From: Elusimicrobiota bacterium
GTDB lineage: Bacteria > Elusimicrobiota > Elusimicrobia > UBA1565 > UBA9628
Assembly: GCA_028869495.1 (NCBI GenBank)
Contig: JAGWRY010000220.1
Location: forward strand, 1 to 12,954
Length of the DNA: 12,954 nucleotides
Reading direction: 5' to 3'
Shown here: piece after piece, positions 5,301 to 11,803 of the stretch
Layout of the letters: each line of letters starts with the position of its first letter
How positions within the stretch are numbered: position 1 is the stretch's first letter
Notes under the pieces: generated by a model
The model's input: only the letters and a program-made list of their open reading frames with translations
What the model was told of the DNA's origin: nothing
Database searches by the model: none
Made by a program: the position numbers and the translations under genes

Positions 5301-8168
5301 GCGAAGTCTTACCTTTATAATCCCGGCTCGGACACCTGGAGCGCGACCAAGGATCTCAATTACGCGCGCTTCGAGCAGTCGGCCACCCTCCTGCCCAACG
5401 GCGACGTGATGATGACCGGCGGCGTCCAGGAGGCCGGGATCGGCTCGGGCTCGAGCAACAACGCCCTCCAGCAAGTCGAGTATTACCACCCGAACAGCCG
5501 GGTGTGGACGTACGTCGGCGCCAACATGAGCGCGCCGCGAGCCTTCGACACGGCGACGCTGGCGCCCGACGGCTACCTTTACTTCATCGGCGGCGCCAAC
5601 GGAAGCATCGGCGCGTCGCAGACCGCCAGCTTCTACACGTCGTACGACCACTCCTACTTCACCGCGGTCCCCGACAACCGGGCGGTCAGCGCGACGAGCC
5701 TGCGCCAGTCGTCGATCACGGCCGTGACCGCCTCGCCGCTCCTGCCGGGAGACACGTTCAACGTGACCGGCCTGCGCTTCCGCGGCGGGACGGAGGCCAG
5801 CGGCGGGGCGGCCGGGCCGCCGAACTCCTCGTTCAGCTCGCCGCGCCTCCTGCTCCAAAGGGTCGGCGGCGCCGACGCGACCGGCTCCGAGTCCGGCGGC
5901 GACTTCATCGCCGACCTGACGCAGTCGGTCTACAACGACAGCATCAACAAGGACACGCTCAACACGAGCCTGACCGCGCCCCTGCCGGCCACGACCAGCC
6001 TCCTGCCCTACGGCTGGTACATGACCTGGGTCGGCAACAACGACGTCCACACCGTCGAGGCGCCGATGGTCCAGATCGGCCCCGCCAAGCCGAGCGCGGC
6101 CCCGACCTGGAGCAGCTCGACGGTGCTGGGCACCTCGTCGATCACCTGGACCTGGGGCGCCGTCGCCGGCTCCCCCGACGGCTACGACCTCTACCAGTCC
6201 TCGTCGGGCCTCTTCATCTCCACCGTCTCGGCGACGCCGGCCGCCACCTACTACAGCTTCACCGAGACCGGCCTCCAGCCGAACGCGACGTCCGGCCTGC
6301 TGATCGCCGCCTACACGATGAGCGGCGACGGCCCGCTGTGGCACTCGGCGACGACCTACACCCTGCCCCTCGCGCCGACGGGACTCTCGATCAGCTCCGT
6401 CGTCGCCAGCTCGCTGTACCTCTTCTGGAACCCGAACGGCAACGTGACGGGAACGGTCTACGAGGTCAGCATGTCGACCGACCAGTTCTTCACCACGCCC
6501 TCGACGCCGGTGCCGACCTCGTTCCTGGACACGACGGACTACGCGCTGATCTCGAACCTGGCGCCGTCGACGACCTACTGGCTGCGGGTGCGCGCCTTCA
6601 ACGCCTCGAACCTCGCGTCGGACTTCAGCACGTCGATCTCGACGCTGACGCGCACCCCGATCCAGACCGTCATCGGGACCGCCGTGAGCTCGACCACGAT
6701 CCAGTGGAACTGGGCCGATCCGGGCGGCGTCACCTACTACAACGTCTACAACACGACCACCAGCGTCTTCCTCGCGAGCCCGACGGTCAACAGCTTCACG
6801 GACCCCGGCCTGGACGTCAACACTCAGCGCTCGGTCGAGGTCCAGGCCGTGAACGCGGGAGGCGGCGGGCCGCTGACGGTCGGCGCAACCATCTACACTC
6901 TCGCCAATCCGCCGTCCAGCGTCGCCCTGCCGACCATCGGCCTGACGACGGGCAGCGTCGTGGCGACCTGGCTGCCCAACGCCAACCCGCTGGACACGCT
7001 GTACACCGTCAAGGCCCTCCAGCTCCAGGTCTCGACGTCGGCCGCCGTGCTCACTTCCACGACGGGCTTCACCGCCGACATCACGGGCCTCTCCCCCGCG
7101 AGCCTCGTCACGGTGATCATGTTCGCTCAGAACGGCAACGCGGTCAGGACCTCGACCGTCTCGGTCTCGACGTACACGCTCGCCGCGACCCCGTCGAACC
7201 TCGCCGTGACGCAGACGACGCCGATCTCGGTCTCCGTCGCCTGGAACTCGAACAACAACACGCCCACCGCCTATTACGAGCTGACCTACTCGACGGACGA
7301 CTTCGCGACCGACGTGTCGACGTTCCTCGCGTTCTCCGCCGGCTACGACTCCTCGACCGCGACCGTCACCGGCCTCCTCACGTCGACGACCTACTGGTTC
7401 CGGGTCCGCGCGGAGAACCCGTACGGGCAGGTCACCGCGTTCTCGAACACCGTCTCCTCGCTGACCTACAACGGAGGAGCCCCGGCCGGCTCCATCGCCG
7501 GAACCCTGACGGCCCTCGGCGCCTCCCAGATCCAGGGCTCGCTCGCCGGCGGCCGCACGATCGACCTGCGTTCGCCCGGCGGAGCCTTCCCGCAGGACGT
7601 CAGCCTGCTGATCTCATCCTACGACGCGTCGACGCCGTTCTGCCCGCACGGCCTCAACGTCGCGATCTCGCTGACCGAGACCCCGGAGTTCCAGCCCTCG
7701 AAGCCGGTCTTCCTGACCGTCTCTTATCTGGCGGCCGAGCTCGGCGGAAACCCGACCTCTCAGATCGCGCTGATGCGCTACGTGCCGGGCAGCGTCGACT
7801 GCGTCCCGCTGTCGACCACGTTCGACGCCGCGGGCCAGACCTTCACCGCCCAGCTGAACCACTTCTCGCTCTACGAGCTCGTCGCGACGCCATTGTCGAC
7901 CTCCGCCGACTCCGCGCGCATCTTCCCGAACCCGTACCGCGCGGCTCACGACGCCTACGTCACGATCGACCACGTCCCGCCGTATGCGCGCATCCGCGTG
8001 ATGACCCTCCAAGGGATCACCGTGTTCGACCAGCAGGCCGACGGCTCCGGCATCCTGATCTGGCAGGCGACCAACGGCGTCGGCCGCTCGCTGGCGAGCG
8101 GCCTCTACCTCGTCGTCGTCGAGTCCGGCTCGACGAAGAAGATCATGAAGCTGGCGGTGATCCGATGA
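2373..8168 (+). CDS. Giant secreted kelch-repeat / fibronectin-III protein with C-terminal PNP-type sorting-like domain
   Basis: 1931 residues, one uninterrupted frame. Order: signal peptide 1-28 (cleavage near ALPARA-A); kelch block one, about 30-346; a beta-rich insertion 347-658; kelch block two, about 659-1090; an E-set-like domain 1094-1238 whose end (PYGWYMTWVGNND) recalls the C-terminal domain of galactose-oxidase-type kelch proteins; five fibronectin-III domains 1239-1699; a beta domain 1700-1845 somewhat like ZU5, ending in LNHFSLYEL; and a C-terminal domain 1847-1931 beginning SARIFPNPYR and ending SGLYLVVVESGSTKKIMKLAVIR-type strands. The signal peptide supports the ATG at 2373; no Shine-Dalgarno sequence is seen. 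No catalytic residues of galactose oxidase were recognised, so binding or adhesion is likelier than enzyme activity, but the ligand is unknown. The stop overlaps the PorV-like gene, pointing to a cargo/partner pair. Confidence 0.88.
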   Translation: MLRLPRSTGRALLLCAAAFLLSALPARAASQLANPRFAAASARLPNGNVIIVGGIVSTGPVVTATNSVEILDAQSGGSLTAGASMSVARASATITVLPDGNVLVTGGWNQTSGALNSAEIYISTTNTWVGVANTMTDARYDHTATLLNDGTVLICGGHTNTAGNPDTNSCDLFTPAIGNPGAGTFSHPAGIDMTLGRELQTATLLNDGSVWIAGGYNENASGYANGGFYATTGSSFVVTTERYYPSLGSWQQTAPLNIGRAYHTATLTGDNKVLIVGGFNDHPAFDANGYTGANGLGSTGPLASTELYDPTGGSIVPGAPTLVRLWQHAAVLDPSGEVDAIEGRGNIEPSDFTGTIAFGSGSTMSGTFVQDGDVTTPNGNTAYSSSHTATSGSATAALTVQLNPQVTGTIIDGDIQFTSPYVLLNGGYAFFTSASTSVATSVGLRLSLNNVKIGCDPTNTTSCGYATGDFPFTNVGQGSYGFTVPLTRLADLTTTPTASGAIHLSADSTPGSVVDIVSGTITTQLKVTVPSFLAGFDITSATITLDSADTLTFAESSSYTATLTLGTATVTGSFPVDGSGVVDFGNVTFGPDISGTIQNVGQSQIYYATSTPSGVSIPVGGAGNARVTPIEVSLQAASNGIDLDGATLKYAKATYVIRDMIFSDAEYYDPKNNQWSFNPANGKLIRPLYTQVAPVADLLPNGDEFVAGGMDCGVDSSGNTDCSTLGPSSTSYSLLANYPGFSNGSAQESVGHAYHSATLLADGTILVAGGTDGTTVLQSAATFDPVAAKFTPTTGSMTVPREQHSATLLPDGRVLLAGGFTTTAGSTSPTNTAELYFPDQRSFAATPPMISSHSQATSALLPDGDVLVAGGFSAGTTATKTAEIYVSTSNVWMQVADMPSGRADAASVLLQNGKIAVFGGTDSSGVLGSVVVYDPATNTWSTMGNSMPTALHGETATLMPNGDVLVAGGNDGFGESAKSYLYNPGSDTWSATKDLNYARFEQSATLLPNGDVMMTGGVQEAGIGSGSSNNALQQVEYYHPNSRVWTYVGANMSAPRAFDTATLAPDGYLYFIGGANGSIGASQTASFYTSYDHSYFTAVPDNRAVSATSLRQSSITAVTASPLLPGDTFNVTGLRFRGGTEASGGAAGPPNSSFSSPRLLLQRVGGADATGSESGGDFIADLTQSVYNDSINKDTLNTSLTAPLPATTSLLPYGWYMTWVGNNDVHTVEAPMVQIGPAKPSAAPTWSSSTVLGTSSITWTWGAVAGSPDGYDLYQSSSGLFISTVSATPAATYYSFTETGLQPNATSGLLIAAYTMSGDGPLWHSATTYTLPLAPTGLSISSVVASSLYLFWNPNGNVTGTVYEVSMSTDQFFTTPSTPVPTSFLDTTDYALISNLAPSTTYWLRVRAFNASNLASDFSTSISTLTRTPIQTVIGTAVSSTTIQWNWADPGGVTYYNVYNTTTSVFLASPTVNSFTDPGLDVNTQRSVEVQAVNAGGGGPLTVGATIYTLANPPSSVALPTIGLTTGSVVATWLPNANPLDTLYTVKALQLQVSTSAAVLTSTTGFTADITGLSPASLVTVIMFAQNGNAVRTSTVSVSTYTLAATPSNLAVTQTTPISVSVAWNSNNNTPTAYYELTYSTDDFATDVSTFLAFSAGYDSSTATVTGLLTSTTYWFRVRAENPYGQVTAFSNTVSSLTYNGGAPAGSIAGTLTALGASQIQGSLAGGRTIDLRSPGGAFPQDVSLLISSYDASTPFCPHGLNVAISLTETPEFQPSKPVFLTVSYLAAELGGNPTSQIALMRYVPGSVDCVPLSTTFDAAGQTFTAQLNHFSLYELVATPLSTSADSARIFPNPYRAAHDAYVTIDHVPPYARIRVMTLQGITVFDQQADGSGILIWQATNGVGRSLASGLYLVVVESGSTKKIMKLAVIR
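2460..5650 (+). repeat. Fourteen kelch motifs in two blocks (coding repeat)
   Basis: The unit reads roughly R..H.ATLLPDG.VLVAGG, followed by AE.YDP....W. The GG pair of each unit starts at 2529, 2688, 2838, 3012, 3201, (degenerate EGRG at 3396), 4494, 4677, 4824, 4980, 5127, 5274, 5418 and 5589. Spacing is 144-195 bases except for the 3396-4494 step of 1098 bases, which falls to about 162 once the 936-base insertion is removed. Fourteen motifs would suit two seven-bladed propellers. Units three and four share an identical 24-base stretch (2799-2822 and 2973-2996), the only clear DNA-level repeat noticed, so recent duplication is limited. Confidence 0.85.
3411..4346 (+). other. Beta-rich insertion domain inside a kelch blade (residues 347-658)
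   Basis: About 310 residues, rich in Thr, Ser, Gly and Val with almost no charged helical stretches, separate the GG strand of kelch unit six (EGRGNIEP) from its YDP...W strand (DAEYYDPKNNQW). It holds a loose recurring S/T-G-T-I/F element (FTGTIAF, MSGTFV, VTGTII, VSGTIT, ISGTIQ) and one close cysteine pair (CDPTNTTSC). I do not recognise the family; it looks like an exported beta-sandwich or beta-helix module. Its ligand or role cannot be told from sequence. Confidence 0.7.
6087..7469 (+). repeat. Five tandem fibronectin type III domains (coding repeat)
   Basis: Domain bounds are about 6087-6365, 6366-6653, 6654-6902, 6903-7181 and 7182-7469, i.e. 83-96 residues each. Most end in a YTL or LT(R/Y) strand before a proline-containing linker (TYTLPLAP, IYTLANPP, TYTLAATP). 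Domains one and three share a W-x-W core (ITWTWG, IQWNWA) and a YDLYQSSS/YNVYNTTT strand. Domains two, four and five instead carry W followed by N-rich turns (FWNPNGN, TWLPNAN, AWNSNNN), and two and five have YWxRVRAxN. These domains serve as spacers or ligand-binding modules in surface proteins. Confidence 0.85.
7911..8165 (+). other. C-terminal PNP-type domain resembling type IX secretion / FlgD-Ig sorting domain
   Basis: Residues 1847-1931 start with SARIFPNPYR, then strands IRVMTLQGITVFDQ, GILIWQATNGVG, ASGLYLVVVES and a basic KKIMKLAVIR ending. The pattern PNP - I.V....G..V - W...N..G....SGLY - K....K..V.R is that of T9SS-type or FlgD-like C-terminal domains, used for export or surface anchoring in Bacteroidota and seen at the ends of large exported proteins elsewhere. 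Use as an export signal here is inference, helped by the adjacent PorV-like gene. Confidence 0.7.
8153..8161 (+). promoter_or_regulatory. Shine-Dalgarno-like site of the PorV-like gene
   Basis: GGCGGTGAT differs by one base from GGAGGTGAT, the complement of the usual 16S rRNA tail, with 7 bases between GGCGG and the ATG at 8165. It lies inside the last codons of the kelch gene. It is the only clear ribosome binding site seen at any start in the window, although GC-rich coding sequence could yield it by chance. Confidence 0.45.
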
Positions 8169-9154
8169 GGATTCTGATCGCCGCCGCCCTGCTCGCCGCC
8201 CTCGCCGCACGTCCGGCGGCCGCCGTCGACTTCTCGCGCGCGGCCGCCGGCACCGCCGGCTCCGACTTCCTGCTCCTGGACGAGGGGGCGCGCGGGATCG
8301 CGATGGGCGGGGCGATGAGCGCGATCACGGACGACGCGACGTCGATCTATTGGAACCCCGCCGGGCTCTACCGCGTGCCGCGCCTGTCGGCCAGCTTCAT
8401 GCACGCGCAGTACGTCGCCGACATCACCTACGACGACATCAGCTACGCCCAGCGCATCAACGACGCGTCGGTGCTGGGCCTCGGCGTGCGCTACATGGAC
8501 GGCGGGAGCATCACGCAGACCAACATCGACGCGATGGACGTCGGCACGTTCCATCCGCGCTCGTACGTCGTCGAGGCCGGCTGGGGCGAGCAGATCTACG
8601 ACCTGTCCGACAGCGACATGGACATCGGCATGGGCGTTTCCGGCAAGATGATCCGCACCGACCTCGGCCCGGCCTCCGCCAACGGCTACGCGCTCGACTT
8701 CGGCGTCCAGTCCCGCTTCTACACCGCCCTGCTGCCCTACAACATGTCCTTCGTGATCCAGAACCTCGGCTCGGGCCAGAAGTTCGACCAGGTCCGCGAC
8801 ACCCTGCCCCTGCGCCTGCGCTTCGGCGGCGGCGTCCAGCCGGTGCGCGGGCTGACCCTCTCCGTCGAGGGCCTGGCGCCGATCAACGACGCGCCGTACG
8901 CCGCCGGCGGCGCCGAGTACTCGGCCGAGATCGAGCCCGGCGTGAAGGCCGCCGCGCGCGTCGGCGTCAACTCGCAGACCTTCCAGTCGCTCGGCTTCGC
9001 GTCGATGCTGAACTTCGGCCTGGGGCTGACGCTCGGCGACTTCTCGTTCGACTACGCGTTCGCGCCGATGGGCGTGCTCGGCACGGCCGCCCACCGCATC
9101 TCCCTCAGCTACAACCTGCCCGCGAAGATCTCGCGGCGCTACCGCGAGAGATAG
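8165..9154 (+). CDS. PorV/PorQ-like (UPF0164) outer-membrane beta-barrel protein
   Basis: 329 residues. A signal peptide spans about 1-20 (ends RPAAA, mature from Val21). The hallmark segment GARGIAMGGAMSAITDDATSIYWNPAGL is at 41-68, matching the conserved N-terminus of the PorV/UPF0164 branch of FadL-like barrels; the rest alternates short amphipathic strands and ends with FSFDYAFAPMG...HRISLSYNL, typical barrel strands. In Bacteroidota PorV is the outer-membrane shuttle of type IX secretion that receives cargo by its C-terminal domain; in other phyla the family role is less settled. The start ATG overlaps the kelch stop (ATGA) and has a Shine-Dalgarno-like site. The context suggests it serves the kelch protein. 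It could alternatively be a general transport barrel. The C-terminal RRYRER tail is unusually basic. Confidence 0.85.
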   Translation: MRILIAAALLAALAARPAAAVDFSRAAAGTAGSDFLLLDEGARGIAMGGAMSAITDDATSIYWNPAGLYRVPRLSASFMHAQYVADITYDDISYAQRINDASVLGLGVRYMDGGSITQTNIDAMDVGTFHPRSYVVEAGWGEQIYDLSDSDMDIGMGVSGKMIRTDLGPASANGYALDFGVQSRFYTALLPYNMSFVIQNLGSGQKFDQVRDTLPLRLRFGGGVQPVRGLTLSVEGLAPINDAPYAAGGAEYSAEIEPGVKAAARVGVNSQTFQSLGFASMLNFGLGLTLGDFSFDYAFAPMGVLGTAAHRISLSYNLPAKISRRYRER

Positions 9155-9155
9155 C

Positions 9156-10733
9156 ATGGATCCCCTCGAGCCGAAGCCGCCCCGCCCGGTCCCGCCGGCG
9201 CCGCCGCGCCCCGAGTGGCTGAAGGCCGCGCCGGCCGCGCCTCACGCGCCGGGCGTCACGCCGATGATGGACTTCTTCCAGCGCCGCGTCGAGGCGCTCG
9301 AGCGCGAGCTGTCCCTCGAGCGCGAGCGCGCGCAGGCCGCGCAAAGCCTGCTCTCCTCGCAGGAGCTGCTGAAGGCCGAGGTCGACGCGCACCTGAAGGC
9401 GATCACCGACCAGCTCAAACGCGAGAAGAGCGAGCGCGAGGGAACGGAGGCCCGCGAGCGCGCGCACGGGCGCGTCGAGGCCCTGGAGAAGCGCCTCGAC
9501 GAGATGAACGCGACCTTCGCCCAGCTGCTGAAGGAGGCCGTCTCGCGGCGCGAGGAGGGCCCGTCGGCCGGCGCGCTCGCGGCCGAGCTCTCGGCCTTCC
9601 GCGGCGCGCTCAAGGACGGGATGGACGGCGTCGCGCGCTGGCGGGGGGAGCTGCGCGAGCTCTCCGCGCTGGTCCCGCGCGTCGAACAGCTCTCCGAGCG
9701 CCTGCCGCAGGAGGAGAAGCTCTTCGAGGAGTCCGTCGGGCGCCGCCTCGACGAGTTCGCCGCGCGCGTCGCGCGCACGCTCGACGACTGGCGCCGCGCG
9801 CAGGAGGCCGGGCGCGAGCGGGAGACCGAGCGCGTCGCGGCCCTCGAGCGGGAGCGCGCCGACCTCGCCCGCTTCTGGGACGGCCAGGCGCGCGTCCTGC
9901 GCGACGAGCACATGAAGGACGCCGCCGCGCGCGAGGTCGAGGCCGCGCGCCGCGTCGACGAGATCAAGGCGCGCCTCTCGGCGCTGGCCGCCGCGCAGGA
10001 CGCCTCGGCGCAGGGCTCCGCCGAGGTCAAGCAGGTCCTCGAGCGCATCGTCGAGGTCCTGACCGCGACGCCCAAGGCCAAGGACGAGACGATCGCCGCG
10101 CTGGAGACCGAGCAGGAGGAGCTGCGGCGCGCCCTGCGCGAGCGGCATGAGGCTCTCGCGCGCTTCGCGGCCGAGCGCCGCGGCGTCGAGAAGTCGCTCG
10201 GCGACGGCCTCACTCGCCTGACCGGAGAGCTCGAGGCCGAGCGCGCGCGCGTGCGCGCGGCCGAGGCCGCCGCCGCCGAGCGCCTGGGCCGCATCGAGAC
10301 GCTCTCGGCCCGCGTGGCCGACCTCGAGCGCGCCGTCGAGGCGCGCGACGCGCGCCTGCTGTCGGCGTCCGGAGAGCGCGACGAGCTCGTGCGCGCGCTG
10401 ACGGCCGAGGCCGAGAAGGCCCGCGCCGCCCGCGAGGAGGCCCGCGCCGCCGCCGACGCCGCCGAGGCGCGCCTGGCCGAAATGGCCAAGCGCCTGGAGG
10501 ACGAGACCTCGCGCCGGACGTCGGCCGAGGGCTCCGCCGCCGAGGCCCGCGTCCAGCTGGGAGCTCTCGCCGCCCAGACCGCGCGCAGCCTGCAGGAGCG
10601 CGACGCGACGGCGGCGCGCTTCGCCGACTGGGAGAAGGAGCGCGCGAGCCTGCTCGAGACCCTGCGCAAGAAGGACGAGATGATCTCTCTGCTCTCGGCG
10701 ACCTTCCAGGGAGCCCTCAAGAAGGGCGTCTGA
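9156..10733 (+). CDS. Long coiled-coil protein of unknown function
   Basis: 525 residues, start only one base after the PorV-like stop, so very probably in the same transcript. Residues 1-36 are proline/alanine-rich (PKPPRPVPPAPPRP); about 37-140, 180-280 and 295-515 are highly charged Glu/Arg/Ala/Leu heptad-like stretches predicted to form coiled coil; short breaks occur near 140-180 and 285-300. No signal peptide, no membrane span and no cysteine, so a soluble cytoplasmic rod is likely. The C-terminus (KKDEMISLLSATFQGALKKGV) is less repetitive and could be a small conserved docking end. Met37 and Met38 are alternative starts, but the tight junction favours 9156. I recognise no named family; SMC-like or filament-like matches would be expected from coiled-coil composition alone and should not be read as function. 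Confidence 0.75.
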   Translation: MDPLEPKPPRPVPPAPPRPEWLKAAPAAPHAPGVTPMMDFFQRRVEALERELSLERERAQAAQSLLSSQELLKAEVDAHLKAITDQLKREKSEREGTEARERAHGRVEALEKRLDEMNATFAQLLKEAVSRREEGPSAGALAAELSAFRGALKDGMDGVARWRGELRELSALVPRVEQLSERLPQEEKLFEESVGRRLDEFAARVARTLDDWRRAQEAGRERETERVAALERERADLARFWDGQARVLRDEHMKDAAAREVEAARRVDEIKARLSALAAAQDASAQGSAEVKQVLERIVEVLTATPKAKDETIAALETEQEELRRALRERHEALARFAAERRGVEKSLGDGLTRLTGELEAERARVRAAEAAAAERLGRIETLSARVADLERAVEARDARLLSASGERDELVRALTAEAEKARAAREEARAAADAAEARLAEMAKRLEDETSRRTSAEGSAAEARVQLGALAAQTARSLQERDATAARFADWEKERASLLETLRKKDEMISLLSATFQGALKKGV

Positions 10734-10759
10734 CCCCGCGGCCGTCCTTTTGCTAGGAT
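10730..10759 (+). promoter_or_regulatory. Possible promoter upstream of the dehydrogenase gene
   Basis: CTGACC (10730-10735, 4 of 6, overlapping the upstream stop TGA at 10731-10733) and TAGGAT (10754-10759, 4 of 6) are 18 bases apart. The octamer GCTAGGAT begins 17 bases before the ATG, exactly as GCTAGAAT does before the ATG at 1585. The predicted start point near 10766 would give a nearly leaderless transcript. Weaker than the 1547-1575 promoter by consensus. Confidence 0.4.
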
Positions 10760-10766
10760 GGCCGCG
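10737..10766 (+). terminator. Strong hairpin between the coiled-coil and dehydrogenase genes (terminator-like or translation-masking)
   Basis: CGCGGCCGTCCT (10737-10748) pairs with AGGATGGCCGCG (10755-10766): 12 pairs, one of them G-U, around a 6-base loop TTTGCT. The 3' arm ends 2 bases before the ATG at 10769. There is no run of T after the stem, so it is not a standard intrinsic terminator. The 3' arm contains AGGA (10755-10758), the only Shine-Dalgarno-like bases of the next gene, so in read-through RNA the hairpin would hide them. It overlaps the possible -10 box. Confidence 0.55.
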
Positions 10767-10768
10767 AG

Positions 10769-11803
10769 ATGAGAGCCGTCGTCCTGAGCGCCTTCGGCGG
10801 TCCCGAGAACCTGGAGCCCGCGGTCCTGCCCGATCCCGTCCCCGGCCCCGGCGAAGTCCTCCTGCGCGTGCGCGCCTGCGCGCTGAACCACCTGGACCTC
10901 TGGATCCGCGCGGGCCTGCCTTCGGCCAAGATCAAGACCCCGTTCGTGCTCGGCTGCGACGCGGCCGGCGAGATCGCGGCCCTCGGCTCCGGCATCGAGG
11001 GCGTCGCCGTCGGCGGGCGCTTCGCGGTCCACCCGGGACGCTCCTGCGGCCGCTGCGACGCCTGCCGCGACGGCCGCGACTCGGCCTGCCCGGACTACGG
11101 CATCATCGGCGCCTACGGCGGCAGGCCCGGCGCCTACGCCGAGCTTCTGACGGTCCCGGTCGAGCACCTGCTGCCGATGCCGGACGCCCTCGGCTTCGAC
11201 GAGGCCGCCGCGGCGCCCCTGACCTTCCTGACCGCCTGGCACATGGTCGTGACGCTCGCGGACCTGAGGCCCGGCGAGACCTTGCTCGTCGTCGGCGCCG
11301 GCTCTGGCGTGGGCACGGCCGCCGTCCAGATCGCGAAGCTCCTCGGCGCGCGCGTGATCGGGACCTCGCGCTCCGAGGAGACGCTCGCGCGCGCGAAGGC
11401 CCTCGGCGCCGACGCGGCGCTGCGGCATCCGCCCGAGGACCTGGCCAAGTCCGTGCGCAAGCTGACGGGGGGGAAGATGGCCGACGCCGTCTTCGAGCAC
11501 GTCGGCGGCGCCCTGCTGATGAACGCGCTCAAGTGCCTGCGCCGCGGCGGGCGGCTGGTCACCTGCGGCGCGACCGCCGGTCCCGAGGCGACGCTCGACC
11601 TGCGCTACGTGTTCGACCGACAGCTCCGTATTTTCGGCGCGAAGATGGGCAGCCTCGCCGAGATGCGCCGCGTCTGGGCGCTGATCGCCGAAGGACGCCT
11701 CAAGCCCGTCGTCGACCGGACCTTCCCGCTCGCCGAGGCGCGCGCCGCGCACGAGCATCTGGCCTCGTCCGGACATTTCGGCAAGGTCGTCCTCCGGCCG
11801 TGA
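10769..11803 (+). CDS. Zinc-binding medium-chain dehydrogenase/reductase (quinone oxidoreductase-like, NAD(P)H-dependent)
   Basis: 344 residues, normal for the MDR superfamily. GroES-like domain about 1-150; Rossmann domain about 150-290 with GAGSGVG at 176-182, followed by VIGTSRSEE, where the Ser/Arg residues after the second strand (Thr199-Arg201) favour NADPH. A structural zinc lobe is present: Cys93, Cys96, Cys99 and Cys107. The catalytic zinc ligands of classical alcohol dehydrogenases are absent: Asn40 stands where the first Cys would be and GCD (62-64) replaces GHE. The protein therefore fits the branch of MDR proteins that keep only the structural zinc and reduce activated double bonds, quinones or aldehydes; the substrate is unknown. 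It overlaps the glycosyltransferase start by GTGA, so the two are probably co-expressed, though no shared pathway is evident. Confidence 0.88.
   Translation: MRAVVLSAFGGPENLEPAVLPDPVPGPGEVLLRVRACALNHLDLWIRAGLPSAKIKTPFVLGCDAAGEIAALGSGIEGVAVGGRFAVHPGRSCGRCDACRDGRDSACPDYGIIGAYGGRPGAYAELLTVPVEHLLPMPDALGFDEAAAAPLTFLTAWHMVVTLADLRPGETLLVVGAGSGVGTAAVQIAKLLGARVIGTSRSEETLARAKALGADAALRHPPEDLAKSVRKLTGGKMADAVFEHVGGALLMNALKCLRRGGRLVTCGATAGPEATLDLRYVFDRQLRIFGAKMGSLAEMRRVWALIAEGRLKPVVDRTFPLAEARAAHEHLASSGHFGKVVLRP

Noticed and set aside
2460..6086. Galactose-oxidase-type enzyme, from the kelch repeats plus E-set-like domain
   Set aside because: I could not identify the Cys-Tyr cofactor pair or the Tyr/His copper ligands, and the fourteen motifs exceed the single seven-bladed enzyme.
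2280..6344. Very long open frame on the minus strand (1354 codons) opposite the kelch gene
   Set aside because: The translation is Arg/Gly/Val/Ala/Asp-rich low-complexity sequence with no recognisable domain, a common shadow in GC-rich DNA; the plus-strand frame has clear domains and a signal peptide.
5504..8164. Upstream extension of the PorV-like frame
   Set aside because: It is an out-of-frame shadow of the FN3 region; the signal peptide and hallmark segment begin from ATG 8165.
9242..11776. Minus-strand open frame (844 codons) across the coiled-coil and dehydrogenase genes
   Set aside because: It runs antisense to two well-supported genes and has Ser/Arg/Ala-rich composition without domains.
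10769..11803. Loss of catalytic zinc ligands as a sign of a broken alcohol dehydrogenase
   Set aside because: The rest of the protein is intact, and MDR branches with only the structural zinc are well known, so this is family-normal rather than decay.
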